DNA of 64,000 bases from Limnanthes douglasii subsp. nivea (lineage: Eukaryota; Streptophyta; Magnoliopsida; Brassicales; Limnanthaceae), in the NCBI GenBank assembly GCA_036936605.1, contig JAUPFV010000004.1, positions 136,285,473 to 136,349,472 on the forward strand, written 5' to 3'. Each line of letters starts with the position of its first letter. Position 1 is the first letter of the stretch. Positions 50,836 to 63,895 of the stretch are shown piece after piece. A program made the translations under genes and the position numbers. Under the pieces are notes generated by a model. It was not told the DNA's origin, did no database searches, and was given only the letters and a program-made list of their open reading frames with translations.

Positions 50836-52193
50836 TATAATTATTGATAGGTATAGTTGTGATTAAATTTTATTTGGTAGAGCCGAATGTTTGGAAGAGA
50901 TATATTAAAAAAAAGTGTTTTAGATTGTTTGTGTGACTATAATAGTAGTTTTTATTAATGCCAAAGTAAGAATGAATGAGTATTATATGAAAGTTCCTGG
51001 TTGAGTTGTTAATCCGAAATTTTACGTTTTGGTATAACCGAGATTTTTATTTTAAAAATGAAGATTATTGATGATATTTTTCTTATTGAATTTTTTACTT
51101 AGTTAGAACTTTTGGAAAACTAAAAAAGTTTTTTTTTTTATGTTTTTAAAGAGAAAAAGAGCTATTTTATATGTGTTGGAATTGTGTAGCAGTAATTTTT
51201 TTATGCATATTGTTTTTAAAACTCTTTTTATTTTAGTTATTAGATTTTTTTATTTCAACCATTTATCTATAAAATAACATCTTGCGTTTATTTAAAACGA
51301 TCAACGGTTACTACTCCTACCACGTGAAGATTGGAGAAACTTTGAAGGTCTCGATGGTGGATAGTCTGTTCGTAACGAGTTTTCTATGCTAAGGAGAAAC
51401 AACGATTTTGACTTAACAAAGAGAATTTTGTATGAACGAAAAGGTTTATTGTAGGAAAAAAAACATGACTGGACAATCTCTCAAAGCATTCATCCTCAGT
51501 TTTCAAAATCAAGACAAACTCATTTAGATGTTTTAGTTGATGAAGTAGTCATTTTTACTTTTTTTTAATATTAGGCTTCGGTTCCACCTCTGCAAAGATT
51601 TATCAAAATATTTTCAAGGGACTCGTATATGTCTCAACCAACTTGTGCATAATGGATGGATGAGGTTAACGTCTGTTATTATTCTTTCTCGATTTGTTTT
51701 TAAAAAGTTCAAAATTTAATTTTTTGCACCAACAAAATTTTTTGGTAGGAAAAATGTAATATATATTTTTACATTACCACGACACATAGTATTAATATTC
51801 TTAATAATATTTCTAACTATATAAAGATATAAAAGTGGAAGTTTGTTAATGTTTTGGTTAAGGCTGCTACTGGATCTGGTAACCTGCGATGGATTAGTTT
51901 TGTAAACTCGCCCCAAGACCGATCTGATAGTGTTATCGGAAGTTTCATCAGCCGAGTTTTGAGTCTGGTTTGATTATCAGTCTGGACCGATAAAACCGAT
52001 AAGAACTCGATCTATGTTTATTTCCCTAATATATAAAGAACAAATCTTAACTCTTGATTATGCCTATTATTGGGATACTTGACTCGAATATCCATTTGGA
52101 ACTAATCTGGTAAGGGCCATCGTAGACCGATCTGATGGTGTTATTGGGCTGTGTGAGCCGAGTTTTAAATCTGGTCCAATTACTAGTCTAGAC
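50836..52193. repeat. Dispersed repeat, copy 2
   Basis: Homologous along its length to 11918-13073 (see there). It starts next to the LINE's 5' end and stops shortly before the Tat LTR. About 51910-51990 and 52120-52193 form an internal duplication (GACCGATCTGAT.GTGTTAT..GCCGAGTTTT). Confidence 0.7.
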
Positions 52194-52234
52194 CAATAAA
52201 ATCACAAGTTTATAAAAATAATTAGGACCTCATT

Positions 52235-52621
52235 TGTTATGATCCTTGGTCGTAGTTGTGCCTCTACCTGATAATGGTGTAACTTATCCAAACCGGGTCG
52301 GGTCAATCGAGTTTTGGATGGGTCTATCCTAGTATAAGTCTTGTAATGTAAAATAGAGTATATGCTGTAATAATTAGTATATGAGTAAGATTAGTAGAAT
52401 AAATGGGTGAAATAATCTTAAATGGGTCGTCCATGTGGATTTGGGCTCACCACCTTTACCAATAAAGTAACATTCTCTTTCTGGAAAGGGTGAACAATTA
52501 ATATTTTATAAACATTTTTACATTTTATCTCTCTACATCCCGTGTTTATCTCTCTAGAACTAGAACTAGTACCAAAGATATCTGGCAGTTTACTCCACCT
52601 CGAATATTTATTAAACTATCA
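52235..52621 (+). repeat. Probable 5' LTR of a decayed Tat/Gypsy element
   Basis: Starts TGTTATGATCC and ends ..AAACTATCA, directly followed by TTGGCACCATCTGTGGG (52622-52638), which looks like a Gypsy primer binding site and lies at the correct place. No matching 3' LTR was found in the window, so the left border is tentative. Confidence 0.5.
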
Positions 52622-52639
52622 TTGGCACCATCTGTGGGA

Positions 52640-55600
52640 AATGGTTGATACCCGGAGTCGTTTCACCAACATAATTATTTTATTTTCAAGCTTTTCGAGA
52701 TGAACATGGAGATACAAGAGGAACCCGATGTTGGGATAGAGGGTCTGGTAGTTGGAGCTATGTCTGATGATCACCGCCTCGATGAAAAATATAGGAAGAA
52801 AATTACAACGATCAGTTTGTTGAGGAGCAACTCGAGCACTTTGTCTTGGTGTCACTAAAAAAATAACTATTAGAAGATATTGCAAAGTGAATCTCAGAGA
52901 AAGACGCAGCAATAACTGCTAAGAGGCTTAGGTCGGTGGTCTTAAGAGAGTAGTTATCAGAGGAAATGAGGTTGAGGATGGTCGTTGGGCTAGCAATAAG
53001 CACGGTGCGCACATACGATGAAGCCATTACTCTTCGGGGAAAGAAATAAAATCCAGACGTTAATATATATCTATTGAATCTAGTGACTACTCTATCAATG
53101 ATTCAAACGAGTCATCCTCCTCAAAGAGAGATGACTAATGCGAGATGAACAGTAAGAAAAAGAGTTAGAAGAGGCGCAAAGACAGTCATCGAACATTTCA
53201 TCGAGCCAAGAATTCAAAGTGGGAGAAAAGTAATTTAGACAATAGGGCACCTTGATCTGATGAACAAGATAGAGAGGCAACCATTTTTAGAGGGGTGCAA
53301 GCATAATCCCACGTTTAGTTCATGTTGGCGAGTCATAGCTTTGAATATTGTATGAGCAATTAATTTGTGAACTTTTTCGATGAGGGCTTGCACACGGTTG
53401 CAAACAAAGGTCCACGCGCCAAATTGTAAAAAAACTAGGCATAACCGAAGATCATATTCTCTGTCTGCTGAGACCATCTCCATGTATATGCCAAAGTGGT
53501 TTGAAATTTCTAGAATTGTGAAGATCGATGTAACTCAGGACCCATATAGCCGTATAGAACATTTGAATAAATTTATGATAAATTTGACGATGACAAGCTG
53601 TTGTGCAGGGTATTCTCCTAAATGTTTAAGGATAATACTTCGAAATGGTACAACCATTTTCCGCACGATTGTATAAAAAACTTTAATATTTTATGGAGTA
53701 TTTTCTGACAGCACTTTGTGAGAAGCAAGAAGTCATGTGCAAATGGAGACATTATTATCTGTTGTAGGCCAAAAATTAAGGAAAGCCCAAGAGATTATAC
53801 CATGCGATTCATTAAGACAAAAGCCAAGCTCGAAGTCCATGAAGAGAAGGTGGCGTTGGCAGCGTTCATGATATGGATTCTTCCTTGTATTTTAAAAGAT
53901 AGTATTTCCAAAAAACAAGCTATGATGTTTGAAGAGACGCAAACATCATAATTGGCTTTTATGTCTTAGATAGAGCAAAACCAGCAGTCTCTGGTAGTGA
54001 TCTACCGGCAAGCACCTAAGCAGAAACCTCAACCTCAACCCTTACAGACTTACCACTCATCAAATAATATCCAACCTAGGGTACTAAACCAACAACCTTC
54101 GAGGAAAAGGATGAACCAGCAGGTGCTAAATACACATCAAGCTATTAGACAAATGTCGAACAAGTGGGTCCAACCTACTTATATTTCCAAAATGATCGAC
54201 TGCGGGCCATCATTTTTTTATAGGATATGAAATCATATACAATTTCGATAACCTCCTCTGATCCAGACCCCAAAGGAAAGCAGATTCAATAATATTGAAA
54301 GTACCTTGACTATGTCGGACACGAGATAAAATATTATATAGCGCTAAAAAAGAAATCCAAGTATTAATTAAGAAGAGAAAATTGACGATGTCAAAAATCA
54401 CTATTAGTGTGATCTAATGGTGAGGGAGTTTGTCGTGGTTATGAAGTAAGAAAATTATGTAATGATTTCTGAGCCCATTTATTCGGTCGACGTGTCTTCA
54501 AAACACTTGAACCCTAAGTCGGGAAGGGGAGTGGTTATAATGGTAGAAATTCTCATGGTAAAAGGAAAGGTTAATGAACTTTACGGGGGTAATAATATTT
54601 CAAGAACTACAAACTTTTCCCGGAAAGACACATCGTAAGACTTGCTACGCATTTGGAAGCCGGTGCTTCACCCCATTTGTACATAAACCCATAGTCAGTT
54701 GTACATAAACTTTTGCAAAACCTGAGAGCAATAAACTTGAAATTAAATTCAGAGAAGTTCACGTTATGAGTCTGATCCGGTAAAATTTTGGGCTACATGG
54801 TCAACGAAAAATGGATAGAAGCTGACTCATTGATATTGAATGCCTTAAGAACTATAGACCCTCATAGGTCCATCAAGGAGGTGCAAATATTAACCAAGAG
54901 ATTGGGGATCATAATTAGATTCATATTTAGGTCTTCGGACAAATGCATCCTATTTTTCCAAGTACTAAGACATGCGCACTGCTTCAATTTGACCACAGAA
55001 CATATCGAAGCCTTTACAAGAATTAAAAATATCTTTATTCGTCTGAGATATTGAAAAATCCTACTTTGGGGGAGAGGTTGTTCATTTATATACTGGTGTC
55101 CGATTATAGTGTAAGTACAATGTTTATCTGAGAAACTGATAATTTTCGGTTAGTTTACAATGTCACCAAAAGCCTAACGGAAGCGGAGAATAGATATTTG
55201 AAGTTGGAAAAGCTTGCCCTTGCTTTGGTAACTCCTGATCAGAAGACGGATTCTTTTCCCATAACCATTCGATCGTAGTTCAAATGTTTCTTCCCCTGAA
55301 AAACATATTATATAGGCCCGGTGTGTCGGGTCAAATCACTAAATGGTCTGTGGAATTTGGTGATTTTAAAATTTATTTGGATCCGCAAACGATAATCAAA
55401 GCTCATGCATTGGCACATTGTTTTGGTAGAAGTCCACTCCAAAGGACCAGATACAAAAATAGATCAGGAAAATTTAGAAATCGAGAGGACTATTCAAATT
55501 GATAGACGTTCAAGGGCTTCAGGACTTCGGAAAAGGGTCCAATTAATCTTCTTTGATGGGGTAGCGATGTACCAGGTCATAAGCTTTGGTTTAAAAGTAT

Positions 55601-57215
55601 CAAATAATAAAGTAGAGTACAAGGTTGCTCTATCAGGGTCAAGACTCGCCCACATTTACGAAGAAAAATAGTTCGGATGATAAGCGAATGGAAGCTCCTC
55701 GTAAATCATGCCTCCAGACAATTTGAAGATAGGAAGGAACAATTAGTAAAATCTTTAGAAGCGTTGAAAGGTTTGGAAACTATTTTCAAAAGCATTAAAT
55801 ACGAGCATGCTTGCAGAGCCAAAAATTATATGGCTAACGTTTTGACAACTACGAAATATTCTGCAGAATACCCATGGATACTCACACGGGAAAATCCTTC
55901 AATAGTAAAAACAACCGAGAAAAATGTGAGTTTAGATGAGGTTTTCCAAATCTCAACAAATGGTGAAAGGGATTGAAGACATGATGTCATCGAATTTCTA
56001 GCCAACAATGTATTTCTCGTTAACAAGGGAATGGTTAAAAATATACGATTCAAAGCGCATGGTTAGACGAAAATTGAAGAAATCTTGTACAAGAAATTTC
56101 TAAGCAGACCGTTGCTCCGTTGGCTTGGATACAACGAATCACAAATAATATTTTTAGAACTACATGATTGTGAGGGGTCGACTCATTACATATTTAAAGC
56201 TTTGACCAGGAGAGTTCTGTTACCAGAATATTATTGGCCCACCATTACGTCTGATGCTGAAGAACTGGTACGAAGGTGCGATATTTGTTAGCGGTTTGCA
56301 AATTCCATTCACATGCCGGTGGTACCGCTTGAATCCATCTTGGAGGCAATGCCCTTCGATAGATGGGGTATATATTTAGTCGGAGCTTTGTCGATGGCCT
56401 CAGGAGAAACACAGATAATAATGGTCGCAGTCGATTATTTTTCTAAATGTGATGAAATAAAGCTACTATCCAGAACAAGATAGAAAAACATAATAAAGTT
56501 CATATGGGCGAATTTATACTGTCGTTTCAAACTCTCGAGGAGATTGACTATAGACAACGGCCAGCAGTTCGACAATAAGGATATGAAAGCCTATTTCTCT
56601 TCTCGAGGAATAGAGTTATACTTTCCAGTACCTTTTCATCCACAAACAAATGAGCAAGTCGGACTAACCAACAAAATATTTCCCGATCGCCTTAAGAAAA
56701 ATTTGGAATGAAAGGTTGTGAATTGATAAAATTATTTACAAGAGGTATTACGGGAGTATCCAACCACTCTTTGTACCATAACTTAAAAATCACCTTATGT
56801 ATTGGTCTACAGGATGGACTATGTAACCTCATCCGAGGCTATGCTCCCTTTGTATCGTGTTGAGAATTAGTTCGAGGAGAACAATGATGAGGGTCTGAGG
56901 GCCAAACTCAATTTGATCAAGGAAAAAAGGAGACAAGTACAATTCAATTCTTCATATTACCACACATTGATGAGAAGTAGTCATGCACTAAAGGTCCGAC
57001 GAAAAGAGTTTAAAGTGGGAGACAATGTGCTTACGAAGGTGTTTTTGCACACTAAAGAAAAAAGACTTAGAAATTTGGCCCCAAATTAGAAAGGCTCATA
57101 CATTGTAATTCAAAGCTAAAGCCCGAGACTTACCAATTGAAAAATAAAAATGAAAGACCACTTCGACATCTCTAGAACATCGAACACTTAAAATTATACA
57201 TAGAGTAAAATTTTA
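52640..57215 (+). pseudogene. Decayed Tat/Gypsy gag-pol, plus strand
   Basis: Plus-strand pieces follow the order of the young Tat element: gag core (DPYSRIEHLNKFMINL at 53540; SPRDYTMRFIKTKAKL at 53780), end of RT (INLKLNSEKF, GYMVNEKWIEADSL, LGIIIRFIFRSSDKC at 54730-54950), RNase H (TKWSVEFGDFKIYLDPQT at 55330; SNNKVEYKVALSG at 55600), integrase (LHDCEGSTHYIFKALTRRVL, LVRRCDIC at 56160-56290; TIDNGQQFDNKD-like at 56550) and the C-terminal part to about 57210. Protease and the RT catalytic palm are not seen, so part is deleted. Many stops and frameshifts are present. Confidence 0.85.
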
Positions 57216-57379
57216 TCATATTATACAATTATTTTGTTCATTTTGTAAGTATTGACAGTAGCACACTCTTTCCTAACCTAGTGGCGCATGAAGTTTTTAA
57301 TGAGGTGCTCACTTAGCCAATTTATCAAAATATAATTTTTTTTTCGTCTTATAAGTCTTGCAAATTCCGAAGCTTACAC

Positions 57380-57820
57380 CTATTCATTTTAAATTTTGGG
57401 ACCCGAGAGGTCTTCCAGCTTTGGTTGATAAACAGTTATTCATTTTAAATTTTGAACCTAGGTCTTCCAACTTCGGTTGGTAAACTCTTATTCATTTTTA
57501 ATTTTGGACTTGAGGGGTTTTCTAACTTTGGTTGGTCAGAATTTATTCATTTTAAATTTCGGACCTGAGGGGTCATCCTACTTTGGTTGGTCAACACTTA
57601 TTCATTTTAAATTTCGGACCTGAGGGGTCTTCCAACTTCAGTTGGTCAGCACTTATTTGTTTTAAATTTTGGATATATGGGGTCTTCCAACTTCGATTGG
57701 TCAACATTTTTTAAGTCGTGGACCTGAGAGATCTTCTAACTTTGATTGGTCAACATTCATTTATTTTAAGTCTTGGACCAGAGGGGTCTTCGAAATATGG
57801 TTGGTCAACACGTATATCGA
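57380..57820. repeat. Tandem array, ~57-bp unit, about eight copies
   Basis: Unit: TTCATTTTAAATTTCGGACC, TGAGGGGTCTTCCAACTT, then TGGTTGGTCAACACTTA. Eight variable copies run head to tail just after the pol end of the decayed Tat element and before its antisense ORF remnant. Confidence 0.9.
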
Positions 57821-58069
57821 TAAGGTTTGTGTTTGTATTGAAAGCTGATATTTTTCAATAAGAGATAAAGCCAAAGTCTAAGAGTAAAAGACAATAAAAG
57901 TATTGGATTAAGAAAATTAAAAAATGCACCCCGATGAGATGAGCCTTGTAATTCAAAAGCAAAACAAAACATGAGTAAATGGGATCAGTTCACCAACACA
58001 AAAACATAACAAAATGAAAACTTTCTAGAAGTACTATTCCGAAGTGGCTAAATCATCATTAATATGAGT

Positions 58070-58545
58070 GTTTCCTAAAATTTATCTCGAGTCGCTTTCT
58101 CTGTTTCCTTCATTTGATCCTTCAGCTGACGACTCACCACAGGTTGAAACGTGTTCACAGGAAACCGCCGAATAATGATCCCTCCCTGGAACAAGCTACC
58201 AGTGCAACCCAGGTTTCAAGTCTAAAAACCTTCTTTGAATATCTAAAATCGATGCCGCATTTACTCCAACTTTCTAAGTAGTTAAGGTCTTACGATAACC
58301 AACGATATAAGAGTTTCGAGCGTCAATATTCTCCTTCTCTAGTTTCTTTGGGAGAGTGTCAAAATCCTTCACTTTGCCCTCTTGTGACTTAATTTCAAAA
58401 GCAGCAACAACTCAGATCGCTTTGTCTCTTTTCTCTTCTAACTTCTTTGAAGTAGTGCAAGTGGAAATCTATGCTGGCTAAGACTTTAGTCATCAAAATA
58501 TATGCAACAATGGTTTTGGGTTCCTCACCTAAAAAAAGGATACAT
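58070..58545 (-). pseudogene. Remnant of antisense ORF, C-terminal coiled coil, of the third Tat element
   Basis: Minus-strand frame (EGKVKDFDTLPKKLEKENID, ARNSYIVGYRKTL, a stop, AASILDIQRRFLDL, then GESSAEGSNEGNRESDS) has the lysine/glutamate-rich coiled-coil and Ser/Glu-rich tail seen at the C-terminus of the young aORF. It also lies in the equivalent place, opposite to pol. Stops are present. Assignment rests on character and position, not on a long alignment. Confidence 0.45.
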
Positions 58546-59049
58546 CGTTTGTTGTTGTTTTTTATTGGGATATTGAGGGACCGAAGGTACGTATATGTTA
58601 TTCATCTTATTTGGTGCTTGGTAACCATGAGCGAATGAAGGTCTCTAAAGCAAAGGCTCAATTGTCCTACTGCACAAAATGTTGAACTTATGATGGTCTA
58701 TATACATGTGTGGATAAAATATTGGTTGACTTGCTATGTCTGTTGGTTGGATAAGATGGTAGTGAGAAGCTTAAGAGAAGTTTTTTTGATTACGTTGACT
58801 TACTGGAGAAACTTAAGGAAAATTCCGATGTGCTACTTGTGGCGTTTGAGAAGCGAGATAGCGATTGTTGGGTTGGTAAGTTAGTTTCTAGGATATATTG
58901 GTCTCCCACATTTCCATCATTTGCTTGTGGTGATGTGTGACGTTAAAGGTTACACCCTTCCTTTTGAATGTCATTTCTTCCTTTAGAATCTTGTAAGATT
59001 GTTGGTTTGATAACTAACATGTAGACGATTATTTATTAATCTGTCATAC
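58546..59049. other. Unassigned AT-rich sequence
   Basis: One short frame (58690-58884) without motifs. By position it could be the rest of the aORF region of the decayed Tat element. No gene called. Confidence 0.35.
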
Positions 59050-59410
59050 ATTATGATATCTTATTACATTTGAAAACCAACATGACCTCTTGCACTTTTC
59101 AGTAGGGTTTGACTTATATCCATGTTCTCCTTGATTGAGGCGTGTGGCCTTTTATGCTTTAATTACTAGGCTTGTCTTATAACCACAATCACAACTCAAA
59201 GCCTTTAAAACTTAGAATTTACAATTTTAGCGTGACTTCTTACGATTTTTAGCTAGGCTTGACTTATAACCATGATTGCTACTTACGGCTTTTATAAACT
59301 TAATGTGACCTATTACGCTTGGCTTATAGTCGTATTCACTTCGATTGGATGCGTAACCACTTATGCTTTTTGGATAGGCTTGGATTGTAGCTATATTCGC
59401 TTATTAGTTA
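59050..59410. repeat. Degenerate tandem repeat, ~60-100 bp units
   Basis: TAGGCTTGACTTATAACCAT, a variable stretch, then ACTTATGCTTTT recur about five times with shifting spacing. Confidence 0.6.
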
Positions 59411-59784
59411 TATTTTTTTTATAAGGTTCTAACTCTGCCATTTATTTACTTTGTAAAATCCATCACATTAGAAAATCTTATCAATATCAACATAAAAAAA
59501 CTAGTAACTATCACTTAGATATTTTGTTTTAGAAAATATTAGTCAACATTGATTGGAGATTTCATTGGAGAATATTATTAACCGACGGTTCAAACCTCTA
59601 TGGAGATTATTAATAAAATTTGATTATAGATTATAATTATCATCATCGTAAATGATTACCAATAGTTGTCGATTAGCAACTATATCATTATCACCTTCAT
59701 ACTTGTTGGAATTAAAAATATGATGACGTTTTAAGATAGTCTAAAGGGTGTCTCGTTAAAAAAGACCATGCGCCACTAGGCAGA

Positions 59785-59975
59785 AAAGAGTACGTCAACC
59801 AAATTTTATATTTTGATTTATAAAACTTTAAATGATGAATATTTCAAGGGTATTTAAATGGAATTTCAAGGAAGAAAAGAGTACGCCATCCAAATTTTAT
59901 ATTTCAAGAGTACGCAAACTAAATTTTATATTTCAAGGGTATTTCAAGGCACAAAAGAGTACGCCAACCAAACCT
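59785..59975. repeat. Short repeats of GAGTACGCCAACCAAATTTT
   Basis: AAAGAGTACGCCAACCAAAT (variants) followed by TTTATATTTCAAGGGTATTT occurs four times over about 190 bp. Confidence 0.7.
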
Positions 59976-60089
59976 TAACGCAAAGACGGTTGACTGTCAT
60001 GATCACTTAAAGGAATCTGTGGCTTTTCAATCATTACTCTTGAAGTATTCCATTCTACAACTCAGTCTGGAAATTGTAGCCTCTCACCA

Positions 60090-60243
60090 AGCCCGAATGA
60101 GCATGCCAACCATCCACCGTTAAAAGGAGAAGATGCCCCTTAAAAGGAAAATTCGGTGGAATTTTCTAAAAAGATTACAACGCCCAGACCTTCGTGGTAG
60201 CGTGTCCGTCCGGATGAGCATGCCAACCATCCACCGTTAAACA
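60090..60243. repeat. Direct repeat ATGAGCATGCCAACCATCCA
   Basis: About 29 bp (ATGAGCATGCCAACCATCCA plus CCGTTAAA) is present near 60097 and again near 60214, about 117 bp apart. The rest of the interval, and 59976-60340 in general, shows no gene. Confidence 0.7.
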
Positions 60244-60359
60244 TGTCCAACCCCTATCTGTATAACCTGATATAAAACACTAAATTTCTAGCCTATCTTG
60301 TAAAGATGTCCTTGCACTCACAAACCCAAAACCACAACAAACAATGAGAATATCACCGA

Positions 60360-61250
60360 GACTAGGTGCATACCACAAAGAAGTGTTTAGCGCTAAAAAT
60401 GGAGATCCAAAGGCTAATTGAGAAAACAAATTTGAGGGAGTTTGTCAAGCAACTCGACAAACACCAAAAAGAGCGGCTACACAACCCTCGACATGCGTCA
60501 CAAGGCTCTCGAGACCAAATTAAACGAGCATGAGATGAGCTAGACTGACTTGAGGGTCATCTCGAGGAAACAAAAACCTAATAAATATATCTTAACTCTT
60601 CATGGAGGCACCAACTGGATGGCTTACGCATATAGATCCCACAAGCATTTTATCTGAGAGTTGACCTCGACCATCGACATGCCAGGGATGGACCTGATTA
60701 AACCACGTGCACCCAGGGAATCCACGTCCCTTATTTTTTCACAAACAAAGATCTTGAAGATGTCGTCCATCCACACGTTGATGCCTTGTTAATCACAACC
60801 TATATTGCGAGATGTGAAGCAGGATGAATTTTGGTGGACACAAGACCAACGGTGAATTCGTTATTTGGCTTATCAATGAAATAACTCTCATTTAGCATTG
60901 TTCTACACCCAACCTTCTATTTGATGATAGTGAATGGCCGAGCCATCATGCATTTGGGAGTTAAACTACTGGATGTGTCGATTAAAAGTGACAAATAGGC
61001 TAAGAGTGAGGGCACCAAGTTTTTCATACTACACACTCCGGCCCTATACAACCTGATCTTTGAAAGAAAATGACTACACAAATTCAATGTCGTGTCTTCT
61101 ACCTATCACTAGTGTTTAAAATATGTGGTCGACGTTGAAGTCAATAGTGCAGGGCAACCAGAAGACGAGGCAAAAATGACTAGCGAAAACCCTCAAGGAA
61201 TCAACCCAATGAGGATCAACATAAAACACCAACCCAAGATAGGAAAGCCC
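60360..61250 (+). pseudogene. Gypsy gag-protease fragment, plus strand
   Basis: Plus-strand frames give the gag C-terminus (EIQRLIEKTNLREFVKQL at 60405), then DLEDVVHPHVDALLITTYIA (60731-60800), a protease site ILVDTRPTVNSLF with the Gly changed, and NLIFERK..LHKFNVVSSTYH..CLKYVV (61050-61120). No pol follows. Subfamily differs from the young Tat element. Several stops are present. Confidence 0.65.
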
Positions 61251-62149
61251 CTAATAATTTGAAATGAGACCCATTAACCCTTAGTCTTACGTTTTGTTAT
61301 TTTCTAACTCGTCTTGACAATCATCATACCCAATTCATTTAAACTTTTCCCAACTAAGCATTCTCTATGCCCAAGAGAGGTCACTCAACCTCTCTCAAAA
61401 GTCACATAGACGGACAATGAAGAATTTCCCAACTTGACCTCACTTAACATCAACTTAGCCTCACTCGACTTCAACACAACATCAGATTAGCCTCCCTTCA
61501 CTCAGTCTTAGCTCTGCATCACTCAGATTCCTCTGACCTACATAAGTATTCAGATCCACCTGAGGCCAATCTCTAGTCAACCTCAGGAAAGTCTCACCCC
61601 ATGAACTCACCATCAACTTGGCCTCAAGATCGATATCATCCCGGCCTCATCCAAACTTAGTTCAGAATTGACTCAATCTCACTAAGAAATGAATACCTAA
61701 GCAAAATTGAATTTTTTTTTCAAAATTCAGAAAGCTTACTCCTCTCACCTATGAAGGCCCAAAAATAACCCAACATAGCTTTGTGGTCAAGAGATACCAC
61801 AACATAAAACATTGAGATATCAATCAAATCACTCTAGTTATTTGCAAGCATACAAAGGAGAGATGAGAGTTGCTAATGTAATAGAAAATATCATCAAAGT
61901 GGGGAACAAATAATGTCAAGTAAGAACCTAAAACTGGAGCCTTGTATGTTTCATTTAAATTAGAATGACCCCGCTTTAGCCAAATGTCCAAGCGCGACCC
62001 AACCTAACCTAATGTTCAAGTTTATGATTAAATATGGTTGGTGCCGTAGCATGGCAATAGGCTGGGCATTATGTCAAATATTTCTCTAAGTCTTGGTAGC
62101 ACATATAAGTGTTGATACAGATAAACTTAAGGAAACTAGCCAAACGAAA
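61251..62149. other. No gene; CCTCA-rich stretch
   Basis: 61370-61690 has frequent CCTCACTC..CAACTT and GGCCTCA words in no fixed period. The rest is unremarkable AT-rich sequence. Confidence 0.4.
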
Positions 62150-62573
62150 GACCAAGAAACCTCACAGTATGATGCAACACGACTAGAAGGACTTGGCCAC
62201 TATGTTAAGTCCCAACACACTTGGCCACACAACACTATGTGACCCAACATATCTTTATCGGTCACGCATATATTTACGACTCGTAGCCTTAATATCTGGC
62301 TACACGCACTCACACAATTAGGTACAACAAGACCTAGCCAAATGGCCAGGTTTTGTCTAGTCACGCACATATGCGCGATAAGAACGATCATGTCCATATG
62401 GCCATGTCTCGTTTGGTCACGTACATATGCGCGACTAGAACGGTCTTGGCTAGATAATTATAACCTGACCATCTTGATCACACACATATGTGCAACGACA
62501 CTTAGCCAAATGGCCAGATCTCGTGTGGTTGTACATATATACGCAACTATATACCCCAACACTTGGTCGCACA
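62150..62573. repeat. Degenerate tandem repeat, ~60-70 bp units
   Basis: GGTCACGCACATATGCGCGA, then AGAACG.TC, then TTGGCCA..TGGCCA.. occur about six times with changes. The array ends where the solo LTR begins. Confidence 0.65.
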
Positions 62574-62949
62574 TAATGAGTCTGGATTTTCTCACCATTC
62601 ACTGTGGAAACCGGACAGGGGTAATTCGGACAAAATCCACTCACTAAACTATCCGAACTGGACAAACGTACTAAAAACTAATCACTTATCGACTAAGCTA
62701 GTTGCTAATCTACTTAATAAACTAATAGGTTTTTGAACTCGACCCGGTTCCATAAGATTGACCTGAAAGCCCATATGGGCCATAATTAAGGGTATAAATA
62801 CCCAACTACTTTCATTAATGAGGGTAATGAACATTTAATACAACCAGGAAGCTCAAATCTCTCACTAAAAACCACTTAAACATTAAATACCTTTGAAACA
62901 TCACAAAACATCTGTCCAAATTACCCTCAGTTGATAATAATCCACACCA
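62574..62949 (+). repeat. Solo LTR (376 bp)
   Basis: Starts TAATGAGTCTGG (TG start mutated) and ends ATCCACACCA, in the opposite orientation to the one at 47232-47606, to which it is clearly related. It contains GGGTATAAATACCC. Flanks GCACA (62569-62573) and GTACA (62950-62954) match 4 of 5. No internal sequence is present. Confidence 0.8.
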
Positions 62950-63739
62950 GTACACACTTGTACGAACAAGCACAACGAGACTTAGCCAACAATCAGGATT
63001 AGCTCTCGAACTAGTACTTAAAACTTGCCAACGGTGTGCATTCACAACCATTATTAGAACAAATTGTTAAAACTAAACATACGTTCTAGCCATCAGTGAA
63101 TCTCCCTCTTCTATGACGTCGCAAAGTGTCCAAAAACCGTGTATGACAAATACTGAAACTGTGTTTGATACCCCATGGATAAAGCACCCAAGAATGTACG
63201 AAGCTGCAACCAGAAGGACATACCATGCTCTGATTAAGCACTCAGACAGCTAGAAAAGGTTACACTAAAAGAAACTTATCTACTTAGGTCTCCTTTATAT
63301 CAAAACCACTATATAAATATTCATATAGTCATTTTATAGAGGTGGTAAAAGTTAGAGAGAAGAAAAAAAGTTGTTGTAATTGTGATCGTCTTTACAAAAT
63401 AAATACAAGTATTATTCAGAATGTTTATCAAGTTTATATCATGTTTGTCTCTTTGATCTTGTTTATATTTTATATTTCAAATCCAACTTGTTAGGTGAGG
63501 TTGTACCTTACCAATTATGTATATAAAAGGATTTATATTATATTATCCTATTAAAAAGGGTACATTAGACATTTGTACTTATAACTAGCTAAAATTCTAT
63601 ATATAAAGAGAGGCGACCCTATTGGAAAATAATACTATCTCATTTATCATAAATAACTTTTTATTTCTTACTTTCTCTCCTTAAGTAGTTTTATTTCTCT
63701 ATATTCTTGATTATAGGAATGTTAAACATTTGGTAGTTA
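62950..63739. other. AT-rich intergenic, no gene seen
   Basis: Short frames without motifs. By position the start may be the continuation of the tandem repeat interrupted by the solo LTR. Confidence 0.4.
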
Positions 63740-63895
63740 TTTGAAGATGTGAAAGCCTTAATCTACATCGACGATATAATGGTTACCAACATCTAAGATG
63801 ATGAACACATAATGAATCTACTTGAAGCCTTCAGCAACCTCATGTGAGTCAATCCCAAGATAAACCTAATAAAATGCATATTTTGTGTATGATCT
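63740..63895 (+). pseudogene. Gypsy reverse transcriptase fragment
   Basis: Plus-strand frame DVKALIYIDDIMVTN, a stop, DDEHIMNLLEAFSNL, a stop, VNPKINLIKCIFCV matches the RT palm (YIDD) and following part of Gypsy pol. It stops at 63895, where an LTR begins. Confidence 0.7.

Noticed and set aside
57380..57820. CRISPR-like array
   Set aside because: Units are contiguous degenerate tandem repeats with no unique spacers, in a plant nuclear context.
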